Below, one piece after another: positions 27,601-39,580 of a stretch of 64,000 nucleotides of DNA. The translations under genes and the position numbers were made by a program. A model generated the notes under the pieces. That model was not told the DNA's origin. It saw nothing but the letters and a program-made list of their open reading frames with translations, and ran no database searches. This stretch comes from Spirodela intermedia (taxonomy: Eukaryota > Streptophyta > Magnoliopsida > Alismatales > Araceae): positions 5,945,221-6,009,220 of the forward strand of contig LR746270.1 in assembly GCA_902729315.2 (NCBI GenBank), in the 5' to 3' direction. Each line of letters begins with the position of its first letter. Position 1 is the stretch's first letter.

Positions 27601-28722
27601 ATAGACTGGACCTGTGATTATAATGCTCTGATTGACCTTCAGTTTAAAATCTATGATAAGACCTTACAGTTCCTGTTCTTCCCACAGGACAGGGTTCATA
27701 TGCCTGTTCATACAGTTGGATATACTGGTTGTAGAGCCATATAAATGAGCCTGAATGTACTGGAATGACGAAGATCTATCTCATTTTTGTGTATGATATG
27801 GTTTCAGCTTACCTTGTATAAAAATCCTCTGGTGCAGATTCCACCCTTGGTTCTTCGTTGAAGACCTCTGAATTCGTCTTCTTTCTCACACATTCCTTTC
27901 CCATTCATCCTCATATGCCTGGTGTGATTGCTAAATGTATTTGAAGGTGCCGAACAGATGTGAAAGAATCAAAGCCACTCTAGGGAATTCTTAGTATTTT
28001 TCAGAAATATTATGATCTTCTTCCCCAACCGAAACCTCTTGCAGGTACGAGTTGTGCTTCGGTGGGGAGAAGCCTACTGAGAACGGCGCTACAACTTCCT
28101 CTCGGCCCTTGGAACCTGAGCACGGGAACACTCAGAATCACAGCTCTGACCGAGATCACATCACAGATGTTTTCCGATGGTCGCGCTGCAGGAAGCCCTT
28201 CCTCAGAAACTGATGCTCTCTATTGGGGTTCCTTTACCAGTGGAACATGTGGAGGTGGGTATGCATATTATCTCTCGATTTTCTTCTATCTGGTGGGGTG
28301 GGAAGGATTAAGATTGCCAGGAGACAAAACAAAAGCACACTACACCGTGCTACCCTCATCCCTTTAGATATAAAAGTTCTCCCCAGACATAAAAATGCAT
28401 AAACGGTGTGATCAAAAATGGTGTTTTAATAGATATTTGGTCTTCTCAGAAAAAATCGAAGGGACATGCAATACATATTTATTGAGATGTTTGAAAGTGA
28501 GTTTCAAAGGATAAACAGAGGGTTTTTTTTTTTGAATCTATGCATATTTATTGTTGTGATGTTCTTGAACAGAGAAGGGTTTGGTCAAGTTCCATCACCT
28601 TCTGTGCACAGGTGCTGGAGGAGAATCTGGAGTGGGAGGACGTACAGTGGTCGAAGACGGGGGTGTGGGTGGCCGGCAAGGAGTACCCTATCGTACGCAT
28701 CCATTTTCTCTCTCCAAATTAA
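17023..28722 (+). CDS. HDC1: Histone deacetylation complex protein HDC1 (Rxt3 domain), 11 exons
   Basis: This is a nuclear scaffold of plant HDA6/HDA19-type deacetylase complexes, related to yeast Rxt3. Exons: 17023-18312, 19650-19657 (8 nt), 21115-21290, 22913-22973, 23071-23166, 24850-24944, 25153-25266, 26608-26675, 26862-26972, 28045-28254 and 28612-28722. All junctions are GT-AG with matching phase. The first exon encodes the long charged, Lys/Glu-rich disordered half starting MSGTPKRLPDEG and ending QQRKRMLRPRGTPQ. Later exons give the conserved Rxt3-like half: ITYKVGECMQEILKSWKEYE, LEIRIPTEHVT, QLWGTDIYTNDSDLVAVLM, ELRATIRVLPPQ, STLRNSIHSRPWGSG, IQYNLCNEPW, KPLYTSARLKKGEVLYVET and a C-terminus DVQWSKTGVWVAGKEY...HFLSPN. 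Single-base indels near 17467, 17745, 17905-17935 and 28197 break the frame. Confidence 0.93.
18616..18653. repeat. (AC)n microsatellite in HDC1 intron 1
   Basis: An uninterrupted dinucleotide AC run lies 0.3 kb into intron 1 of HDC1. It is likely polymorphic in length. Confidence 0.95.
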
Positions 28723-30330
28723 TCGCCCTGTGGGAGTGACCTAGTTTTTATTTCCAAATTTCTTATTGGAAAAAAAGAAAAGAGGAAACAAAAGGAACAG
28801 AAATGAGTGCCCTTGTGTCCCTCGTCTGAAGGCTGCGCTCTAGGTCATTAGTCTTTTCGCTAACTCCTGGGGGTCGTCGTTGTTGAGAAAATCTCTCTCT
28901 CTCAGAGCATACTAGAAGCCACGCTAGGACACTTGGGAAGAGAGACTGATGGACCTACACACTGATCAACCGTTAGGGCCAAGACCAAATCCTTTTGCCT
29001 AACTTATAATTACCAGATAGTCTTACTTTTCTCGCAAGTATAATTCAATCATATGCCCTTTCCAGGTGAAAGGATTTGGACATGACAAGAATTTCTTTAA
29101 TAATCTATACATTATTGAGCAGAATCAGCCAAACTAGAATTATTGAGGGCATTAATTCTGCTGACTATAGAAAAATATCGATTTTATCCTGCGTCGAAAA
29201 TATGCAAAAATAATCTGTTCTATTACGGACATATAAATCATAAGGGGATATCTACATAGCACGATCAGAGGCCGAGCTAATTCTGACCATATGGGAATCT
29301 AAGAGGTAGAAATATACACAATCATGTCTTTACTGTGCTCTTTCTCTCCTGCTTTATCCATCAAATGGAGTATTGTTGCAACATCTCCACCGTACAATTT
29401 TCTTCCACCAGCCACTTCCACGCCCAAAGTTCCTATACCAACCTTAGTTTTTCAGGAATGCATTCTTGAACGCATTTATAATTGCTTACTTACTCTCAAG
29501 AACTCCGCCTACACCAGCGCAGGCAGCAGAGAGTTCACATATTATCTGAAAATGCTACACCAACTTAGGGTTTTGTGAACTGTCACAACCTTTAATACCC
29601 CCACTATTTTCTGAAGGGAACAGTGGATACATTCAATGTGCATGCGTGAGGAGAAAATAACCGACCGGAATGAAGATCATAAATGGGGTGAACAGGGGAG
29701 TTCACATGCTGGGAGAATTGGGATATATCAGAATTTTACAGGTTTTGTGATGGATTGGCCGAGGTGAAACGGAACCAACCAAGAGAGATCGGTGGTCTGG
29801 ATGGCAGTGGAAAGTCGTGCAGAAATTCAGAACAAAGGATAAGGACCTTAAACTGAAGTCGATCAGTTGATGTTACAGATGCAAACAAATCACAAAGAAC
29901 AGCGAGTATTCTGTTCTCCACATTTTCCCGTCATTTTCAGGATAGAATCAAAGAGACAGGAGAATCCAGTTCAAACGTATTGTTATAGTAACTAGGAAGA
30001 CTTGAGCAGATGCATCCCACAGAGCATTCGGAGTCGCACAAAGACAGTTCCTAATCCGCTGTTTGAAGGACCGCGCGGACAGAAACCTCCGCGAATCCGT
30101 CAACTAACAATGCCAATGCACAAAAACGATCCCATCTTAAGAGAGAAACGGCTTCTGCATGACAAGTTAAGACAAATACGCGGAAATGGAAGACGCAAAG
30201 GCCAATACTCCCCGGACGCGAAAACGTGAAGAGAACCATGAAGAGAGAAGTTTAAGAGAATCAGGCGTACGTACAGGAATCGAACATGGCGAGAGATCCT
30301 TTCACACAATACGTCAACAAATCGAGGCCA
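28723..30330. other. Intergenic, no gene recognised
   Basis: This AT-rich spacer lies between the convergent ends of HDC1 (plus) and the first CML gene (minus). It presumably holds both 3' UTRs. An 84-codon frame at 29324-29578 and short frames near 30.0-30.3 kb have no recognisable motif. Confidence 0.5.
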
Positions 30331-30766
30331 TCATTTGGCGATCATGCGACGGATGAAATCATCATAGCGAATGTTGCCATCGGATCCCACGTCCACCTCC
30401 CGGATCCACTCGTCAAACTCTGCAGGCTCCAGCTTCTCGCCGATGCTCGTGAGGACGTGGCGGAGGTCGGACACCGCGACGTAACCCGTGCCGTCCTTGT
30501 CGAGGACTCGGAAGGCGTCGTGTAGCTGGCGGTCGAAGGTCTCCGGCTTCATGTGCTTCCGCATCAGCTCCATGAAGCGGGGAAGTCGAAGGGGCGGTCA
30601 GATTCTCCTCTGCGACGATCCCCTGAGCTGCGCCTGCGTGGGGTTCCCCAGCGACCTCATCAGGATCCCCAGCTCCGACACCGCGATCCGCCCGTCCCCG
30701 TCCGTGTCGAAGAGCGAGAACGCCTCTCATTGACGCCACCTGCTCGTCCTCCACCTCTCTCCCCAT
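30331..30766 (-). CDS. CML13: Calmodulin-like protein, CML13/CML14 type, copy 1
   Basis: This is a small EF-hand protein. The CML13/14 group is known to bind IQ motifs (for example of myosins and IQD proteins) and to sense Ca2+ weakly. The start [14 protein letters not shown] is followed by EF-hand 1 with a canonical loop ([12 protein letters not shown]), [17 protein letters not shown], then [20 protein letters not shown], an EF-hand 3 loop ([12 protein letters not shown], Asp at position 12), [17 protein letters not shown], a degenerate fourth loop ([12 protein letters not shown]) and the end RRMIAK. It is intronless and about 147 residues when read through. Four single-base deletions interrupt it (near 30724, 30624, 30598 and 30586) and one Gly codon is missing in SLG(G)NP compared with copy 2. 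It is a tandem duplicate of the gene at 31930-32372. Confidence 0.88.
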
Positions 30767-31929
30767 TCCTCCTCCCTCTCTCTCCTCTCTCGCTGGGCTT
30801 CTCGATCGTGGCCGGCACCTATGCGTTCCTTCTCCCGGGACGGGAAAGATGGCAACGGATTTTACATCTCTACCCTCTTCGAATTGATTTTCACATTTCT
30901 ACCCCACGCCCAATGAATTGACAGCTCGAGCCACGTGTACTGGGGTGGAACCGATAACTCGCCAATATGGCCCGTTTCTCCACCAAATCGGATCCGAATT
31001 TCAAAAAATATGGCTTTGTAATCAGTTTAACTATATAATAATGTAGTCTGGCATTTTTTCCCTTTTAAGCCATCGATTATTATTATTAAAAATAAATTAA
31101 AGGATTTAAGAGAAATGACAATAATTATGATTACTACTGGATTTCGATTAGCAGGATCAAACAACCGTCTGGCCCAAGTTCGAACACAATCTCCAAAGAA
31201 CGATTTTTAGTAGTTTTAATAAAACAAATACCGGGCAAAAGTAATGTGAAATAACAAAATATAATCATATTTAAGTACTAACATTTCAGCCACCTCCATC
31301 TTTATTGAATATACCTAAGCTTGCCATATAATAAACAGATCCATGGGAGACACGAAAGCTAATGGATTGATCCCATCAATCAACTCATGTTTCTTCCCTT
31401 AACAACATAAAATCTCCCTTAACTCATCTTTATTGAATATACCTAAGCTACTCATGTCTAACTTAATAACTAAGTCCTCGCATGATTTCAGACGAAGAAA
31501 ATCTTCTCGCTGAGGCTTTTCCTCCATTTTCTCTCGGGTTCATACGAATAAAGTATTATTGTTCTTGGCAAATAACTGACTGAAAATCAATCAACAACAA
31601 CCAGAATAGCCTCGCAGGCTTTAATCATGACAAAGACGGAGTCCATATCCCAAAAACAGCGTAGCGATTACTTTTGGAGGTAAATTTAAACTACTTGCAG
31701 ACCACACAACCGATTTCTGAATATAAAGGAACAAATTAAAGTGAATCAACAATAGCCCCCGGCTGAAATGCCACAAATCTCAGGCGAAACGCTTGATCCG
31801 AGGCCCTGATAAGCAAACTTAATCGAGGAGAAGAGATAAGGAATCAAGAGGATCTGAAATACGCACCGGAGACGAACATTAGAGATTGCGCCGTACATCA
31901 CAACATTTTTCTAGTGTCCCAAACGGGCA
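30767..31929. other. Spacer between tandem CML13/14 genes
   Basis: This AT-rich spacer contains the promoter of CML copy 1 and the 3' flank of copy 2. The phrase TTTATTGAATATACCTAAGCT occurs twice in part (about 31303 and 31427), a small local duplication. No gene was recognised. Confidence 0.5.
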
Positions 31930-32372
31930 TCACTTGGCTACCATGCGGAGAATGAAATCTTCGTAACGGATTTTTCCATCTAGGCCGACGTCGACATCCT
32001 GGATCCACTCGTCAAACTCTGCGGGCTCCAGCTTCTCGCCGATGCTTGTGAGGATGTGACGGAGATCGGACGCAGAGACGTAGCCCGTGCCGCCTTTGTC
32101 GAGAACTCGGAAGGCGTCACGGAGCTGGCGATCGAAGGGCTCGGGCTTCAGGTGCTTCCGCATCAGCTCCATGAAGCGAGGGAGATCGAAGGGGCGGTCA
32201 GATTCTCCTCCGCCACGATCTCCTTGAGCTGTGCCTGGGACGGGTTGCCGCCGAGCGACCGCATCAGGATTCCCAGTTCCACCACGGCGATCCGCCCGTC
32301 GCCGTCCGTGTCGAACAGCGAGAACGCCTCCCTCATCGACGCCACCTGCTCCTCTGTCAGATCCTTCCCCAT
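31930..32372 (-). CDS. CML13: Calmodulin-like protein, CML13/CML14 type, copy 2
   Basis: This is closer to the family consensus than copy 1. The start [20 protein letters not shown] leads into an intact EF-1 loop ([12 protein letters not shown]), [40 protein letters not shown], an EF-3 loop [12 protein letters not shown] in which position 3 is Gly and so unlikely to bind calcium, [18 protein letters not shown], the degenerate loop [12 protein letters not shown] and FILRMVAK at the C-terminus. It is intronless with one single-base deletion in a C run near 32199; after it the reading continues exactly where the family predicts. The start codon is 341 bp from the divergent ICln start. The preserved frame suggests a functional gene. 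Confidence 0.9.
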
Positions 32373-32713
32373 TGCAACCCTCTCTCTCTCCCTCCCTTCC
32401 CTTCCCCTCCCCCTGCCCTCTCTCGGTGCGTGTCAAAAAGGAGTTGACGTTTCTAGAAAGCCCTTTTGACACGTCTTTGATCTGTCGGAAACGGATATCC
32501 AAATCAGACCCGATAAGAGATCAGTATATAGAGTTTTAATATTAAGATCCGATAAGGATCCGGATTTGAGGAATTGATCCGGCACTCTCCCGTGGAGGCT
32601 TGCCGCCCTAGGGGAGAGCTGGAAGAGCCGGGCGGGAAGGGTTGAGAGAGAGAGAGAGGAACCAACCTCGGCGCTAGCTCCTCACTGTGGTGGTGCTTGG
32701 GGTGGCAGGGGCA
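32373..32713. promoter_or_regulatory. Divergent promoter of CML13/14 copy 2 and ICln
   Basis: This 341-bp bidirectional spacer has CT-rich sequence next to the CML start (32374-32420) and a GAGAGAGAGAGAG tract (about 32646-32658) upstream of the ICln ATG. No TATA box could be assigned with confidence. Confidence 0.45.
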
Positions 32714-35146
32714 ATGGTGGCTTCAGGTTTTCGGCGATTTGCGGAGCGGGTGGGTGACGGAGTAGGGCAGCCACGCGTGGACGAGGATGGTGAAGAGCTG
32801 ATGCACGTACAGCCTGGTGTGGGCATTGCCCTCGGGAACCGACCGCAGGAGTTCCCTGGGACGCTCTATATAACTAGCAAGTACTCGTTCTCTACCTGTA
32901 TGCTTGTTTTCATCTCTCCGGCGGCTGTTGCCACTCCTTTCTGTCTCTCTTGCCAGCCGTTGCTCGTTTGCTGGGGGCCTGTACGCCTGATCATATATTA
33001 CGTTGCTTATTTTTTCTCCTCGGTTTTCTGGTTGGGCGTGGTCAAGGAGGGTGATATGGCTGAGCGACACGGACCACACAAGAGGCTATGCTGTGGATTT
33101 CTTGGCGATTTCACTCCATGCTGTTTCCAGGGACCCTGACGCTTATGCTTTTCCCTGCATCTACGCTCAGGTTCGATGTTTCCATTTACTACGGTGATCA
33201 AAATTATGAAGTTCGTTTCGGTATTTGCACCACGTCGGCTAGAATTTTGTGAAGATTTTTTGGCAAAGCCTACTTGTTCTTGACCCTTGTCAGCCGCTGA
33301 CATCTTATCATCTATGATCACTTTTTCGCGTATCATGGTAGATCCCGGATCGTATTCAGAATAAGTAATTCGAAACTGATTATAGAATATTTCTAAGAAG
33401 TTTGCCATTGGAATTGATGATTAAAATTATTAGAATTCCTTTGATTATACAGATATGGGTCCTCTTAACGAAAAAATTGCGAAAAGAAAGTAGATGCAGC
33501 TATATGTGATTGTGAAGAACGAGACAATTAAACCAATGGCTAAAAAGTCCATAAATATATCATTAAGGAACCAATGGTTCATTTATAAGTTATTAAAAAC
33601 ATTTGAAGATCATTTATCTCGTTTCCTTCTCCAGTTATAACGAATATTCGTGGTCATTTGCTCTGCAGAAGTTGTTGTTTTACTGGATGCACTCCTTTCA
33701 TAAATTAGGGCCTCAAGTGGAAGCTTGCGTATTGAATACAGGTTGCAACATGTTTAAGTAAAGGCACAGGGTGAAACTCTCCTAGTAGCAATTAGATATC
33801 TTTCTATAAATACACATAGGTGCACAAATGGATAACATATGAGGCATATGAAAACATAAGAAAGCAACAAAAAGAAAGCTAAGTGATACTATCTGATTGA
33901 AGAAGAGAAAACGAGAGATTTGATAGGAATTATCTTTTGATCTCTTATTATTGTTCCTCTCCATAATCAATATTTTTTATATTTTTTCCCTTAGTTGAGA
34001 TCGATTTTATATGCTTCTTAAATCTTTATGAAGTTTTTCTCCTGGCTTCTCATTAGTCTCTGAGATGTTTAAGAGAATAAATCTTTTTCGTCTTATTTTC
34101 CTCTGAGTAATCATGCAATTTTTCTTTAGAAACATCCTCTTATCTAAAGATGGGAGCGCAATATGTCATTGTAAATACTTTACACTAAAAATATAGAGGC
34201 TTGTGGAATACAAATGTGGCATGACACTGTTGTTAAAAATTTATTTAGATTATATGCATTCATTCCCTGTCCACATTAACAATAGAGCAAGTTGCACCTC
34301 CTGTTCAAAATCATGGTATTCAATTATATTGCGTTGTTTTGATCTTCGTGTTTAAATACCAAAAGCTATAATCTATACGTGCACTCCTTCATCAGGACTA
34401 CATTCAGAGTCGTCAATGGAAACTTTGGTTGATATATTTGGATTTGGGATTTTGTAGTCAGTAATATACGTGATATCATATTGTGTGTAAGACCAAGTAT
34501 TTTACCATTGGCTCACGAATTATTTTAAAAGAGACCTGTCATAAAATTACGTTCTTTGTGTGTTGCTTGAATTTGTGTTGCATGTGAAGATTGAAACGGA
34601 TGCTGGTGAGGATGAAAGATCGGAGGATTCAGATTCTGAATGCATTGAGGAACTAGATCCCTCAAAAGTCACTGAGATGAGGCTCGTGCCATCAGAACCC
34701 AGCCATTGTATCCTTTGTTGCTCATTATTCTGTGATGATTGTATTGGTGCATGTTTTCCTGAGGAAAGAACCCTGCAATCCTGTCATTATCCCCATGAAA
34801 CAAGAGTTAATGACTCCTAGACTGCTGAATCAGATCTAAAGGAAGTTCATTAATTACCAGTTATGGATTAGAGAAAAATCTATATAGAACACCTTCATCT
34901 CCACTGATTCCTTGGCAAGTAATTTAAAGCTGGAGCCGTTTGCTGTATGATGAGTTTCCGTCCCATGAGCATAGGAATGGGTTTCTTCCTCCTATCCTTA
35001 ACTTTGCTGGCGGCAGTGGATGCTCTATTTGATATTTTCTGTGAGGGTGCTGAGCTAAACCCTGATCCTACTGAAGGTTGGTGCTACTCTCCTATGCGCT
35101 ATATTTGATGAAGCTTGTAGTTCATTCAAGATAAAGAGGAAATGGC

Positions 35147-35225
<79 letters not shown>

Positions 35226-35633
35226 GTGCAGAGCAAGGGAGGAAAATGAGTGGGTTTTTGGAGATGAGCAAATTGCTGTCGATGGTGTTGGTATGGGTGA
35301 TAATGGTATGGATCTCGTTTGAACCCAACTTGCTGTTGATCCTCATTAATCTTGGCTTCTCTGCGTGCGCTCACAGGGGATGATTCCGAATGGCATCTTT
35401 CTGAGGATCTCGCCAATCCCATTGGCCACGCAAATGGGCATGAAGACCTGGCCCACTCGGTTCTCGAGGTCAATTATCTCTTCATTCTTTGCCTAAACTA
35501 GAAAGAAATATCGGGAGAGAGAGAAAATGCATTTATCTTTGATATTTTGTTCTGTTTGCAGCTTCAGATCAACGACCAGAGGTTTGAGGATGCCGAGGAA
35601 GCCGAACAACAAGCACGCAGGCATACAGAATGA
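32714..35633 (+). CDS. ICLN: Chloride conductance regulatory protein ICln, 7 exons
   Basis: ICln (CLNS1A/pICln) has a PH-like fold. Its best-established role is as a chaperone handing Sm proteins to the PRMT5 methylosome during snRNP assembly. Exons: 32714-32880, 33050-33170, 34590-34707, 35017-35076, 35232-35305, 35377-35468 and 35562-35633, with GT-AG borders and consistent phase. Readable segments: RRFAERVGDGVGQP, EELMHVQPGVGIALG, GTLYITSK, then VIWLSDTDHTRGYAVDFLAI, SLHAVSRDPDAYAFPCIYAQ, the acidic ETDAGEDERSEDSDSECIEE, VTEMRLVPSEPSHL, DALFDIFCEGAELNPDP, ENEWVFGDEQIAVDG, SEWHLSEDLANPIGHANG and the C-terminal LQINDQRFEDAEEAEQQARR. One G is missing early in exon 5 (35237-35239 run). The acceptor of exon 5 follows a long CT/AT dinucleotide tract. 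Confidence 0.93.
35151..35222. repeat. Compound (CT)n-(AT)n microsatellite in ICln intron 4
   Basis: A CT run (35151-35184) passes directly into an AT run (35185-35222) ending nine bases before the exon-5 acceptor, so it serves as the polypyrimidine/AT tract of that splice site. Confidence 0.95.
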
Positions 35634-35946
35634 CCTTCCCGCAGTGAAATGGGCCTTCTCTCTGTCTGTCTCTCTCTCAGAGTATGTTCATGTGGTGTTT
35701 TTAGGCCGAGGACTTGTCTTCTGTAGGAGGCACAGTGCCGTGTACTATAGACATATGGTTCATATGGGGTCAGTGGATTATGCTTCTTGAGGGATTGAGG
35801 GTCTTCAATCATTCTCCCTAGGAACTAATGGGCCTCGAGGTTGGGCCGCCCAAAGCAGAATTCTGGACTGTAGCTATGGAGTCAAGTCTGTGGGAGGCTA
35901 TGCTCCATCTTCGACCTTCCCCACCGTTCAGTCTGCGGAGGTGAAG
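35634..35946. other. Short spacer between ICln and the NYN gene
   Basis: This is about 310 bp with a TCTCTCTGTCTGTCTCTCTC-like stretch near 35659. It presumably holds the ICln 3' UTR and the promoter of the next gene. No gene was recognised. Confidence 0.5.
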
Positions 35947-36933
35947 ATGGCTATCGTCGTTGGTCTCTCGGCCGCCCGTCGTCATCTCTTGTCGCGTCGG
36001 CGCCACCTGGGAGCGACGGGCACTGGGGCTCGTGCTCCGTCGCTCGCGCCAGTCTACCTCCGGTGGCTGTCTTCTGGGACCTGGACAACAAGCCCCCAAG
36101 GCGATCCCACCGTACGACGCCGCCGTCCGCCTGAAGCTCGTCGCCTCCCGGTTCGGGCCGGTGAGGCTGGCCGTCGCCTATGCCGATCACCACGCCTTCT
36201 GCCTCCCCGCCCGCCGCCGGTGCTCCGCGTGGCGGCGAGGCCTCCGGCGCGGTCGTCCCCGCAGAGCCCCACCTCTGCGGCGTCTGTGGTCGGCGATTCT
36301 ACAACCGCACCAAGCTCATCGACCACTTCACGCAGATCCACGAGCGCGAGCACGCAAAGTGGCTGGTCCAGCTCGACTCCGCCAAGGGCAGCCGGCGGGT
36401 CCGGCTGGCCGCCAAGCTGACGGTGAAAATGGAGAAATTTCAGCGCGCCGCGCGGAGGTGCTCGTTCCCAAGATGAAGCTCGGGGCGGCGGCCTTACGGA
36501 GGAGCTGCGGCGCGCGGGGTGTGCGTCCGGCGGATGCCAGACCGAGAGGAGGCAGCCAACAGAGGAGCTCTTACGGCTAACATGCTGGCAGCTATGGAGC
36601 AGCGGGCGGCGCTGGGGTGCCTGGTGCTGGTGTCGGACGACTCTGGGATCGCCGGAGTCCTGACGGAGGCGAGGACGAGGGCCTGAAGACGGTCGTGGTG
36701 GGGACGAGGGAGGTGAGGGCGCGCTCAAGAGGATCGCCGACGCGGGGTTCTCGTGGCGGGAGGTGGCGTCGGGTAAGGCGGGGAAGGAGGCGGCGGCGGT
36801 GATCGGGCGGTGGAAGGACCGGGATCTTCTGAGCAGACTGGAGTGGACGTACAGGCCGCAAGAAGAAGAAGAAGAAGAAGAAGAAGAAGAAGAAGAAGAG
36901 AAGAAGAAGGAGGAGACCTCCCGAAACGGATGA
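35947..36933 (+). CDS. C2H2 zinc finger and NYN-domain protein (putative endoribonuclease), organelle-targeted
   Basis: It belongs to a plant family annotated as putative endonuclease with a C2H2 zinc finger and a limkain-type NYN (PIN-like) domain. The start MAIVVGLSAARRHLLSRRRH resembles a transit peptide. The NYN core begins VAVFWDLDNKPPKAIPPYDA, with the Asp pair expected at the metal site. A single finger interrupts it (CGVCGRRFYNRTKLIDHFTQ, then IHE; C-x2-C-x12-H-x4-H). The core resumes at LVPKMKLGAA, LGCLVLVSDDSGIAGVLTEA, RGLKTVVVGT and FSWREVASGKAG. The C-terminus is a run of about 13 Glu coded by the GAA repeat at 36859-36900, then KKKEETSRNG. It is intronless. At least four single-base indels break it (about 36055, 36210, 36450, 36718). 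Function is by family only. Confidence 0.8.
36859..36909 (+). repeat. (GAA)n trinucleotide repeat coding for poly-Glu
   Basis: A run of GAA codons, in frame with the end of the NYN gene, is followed by mixed GAG/AAG codons. It lies in the coding sequence, so length variation would alter the C-terminus rather than the frame. Confidence 0.9.
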
Positions 36934-37509
36934 CTGACGACGGCGGGGATGAACTCGAGGACGGGAAGGCAGACGCGGAGAGGCGACGGCGTAAGCAGGG
37001 AGGATAGTAGCGGCGAACTAGTGGGAATTGGACACTGCAGAGCGGGAATTGCTGGAGGAAATGAACCCCTAGCGCGCCTTTGGCCGGTACCTTTCCTTAC
37101 CCTAAACCTGGAGAAAATCCCTCAGATTCCATTGTTCTTCCTTCCATGGACTCTGCAACAACGGCCCCACGCCCTATCTGTTCGACGAAATGCCCCGCAC
37201 AGAAAAGCTCGTTCGAAGCTCGTCCTGAATCTTCTGGTGATTTGTGACTAAGGTTTTGCGTCATGATAGGCCCGGTTCAGAGAGAGCTTGTCCCCCTCGT
37301 GACTGAAGACCGAGACGGGGATTAGGGTTGGTTATCGAACTCGAGGGTACTTTAGGAATTTATTATAAAAGGGGTCGTGTGGTATATTTGACGGCTGTGC
37401 CGCGGAGAAAACCCTAGCCTTGGAAAAGTGAAGGCAGCGGCGCTGGTAGAGTCTTGGGTTGTCTGATTCTCCTTGTGACGCCGACGGTGCCGGAGGAGAT
37501 CGAAGAAGG
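36934..37509. promoter_or_regulatory. RPS20 promoter with telo-box
   Basis: AAACCCTA (telo-box) at 37409-37416 lies about 95 bp upstream of the RPS20 ATG, with AGGCCC (37268-37273) further up. Telo-box plus GGCCC (site II-like) is the usual arrangement in plant ribosomal-protein promoters. The reverse form TTAGGGTT occurs at 37322-37329. Confidence 0.6.
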
Positions 37510-39114
<1,605 letters not shown>

Positions 39115-39580
39115 TCTCGCCACCTTCCCTTCCCTCTTGTGGGGAAGAGGCCCGTTCTTTTTCCATGGAAACTCAAGGAGCGAGCTTGATGATGATGGGC
39201 GGCTGCGGCTACTGCTTCGATCGATGTCGTACGTTGCTGAGCATGGGAGTTGTTCTTTTGCTTTTAATTCTTCTCAGAGTTATAGAACGGGTAGTTGAGT
39301 TTTGTTCCGCGATGAAACCTGGATTTTTAATGTTATTTCTTTTGTGAGACTTGTTTTTCGGTGATCGCTCATGCCCACAAGACCTCCATGTGTTTTTGGT
39401 GATCGATGTTTCACCGAATTTAGAGGGAGAGAGAGAGAGAGAGAGAGATTTGACGGAAGAACATGATGGGGCTGCTTTGATCTTGCATTCATCGTCTCAC
39501 ATGTGCTTTGGTAGAACGTGCTCCGCCATTGAGGTTTATCGATATTCAAACAACAGAGAGAGAGAGAGACTGCAAGAATA
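39115..39580. other. Convergent spacer of RPS20 and GAE, with (GA)n tract
   Basis: This holds the 3' flanks of both genes and two GA runs (39425-39449 and 39556-39569). No gene was seen. Confidence 0.5.

Noticed and set aside
29324-29578. 84-codon plus-strand frame downstream of HDC1
   Set aside because: No motif or conserved start; it lies in the convergent 3' spacer between HDC1 and CML copy 1.
31130-31200. AAGTTCGAAC resembling a tRNA T-arm
   Set aside because: No acceptor stem, D-arm or anticodon arm could be paired around it on either strand.
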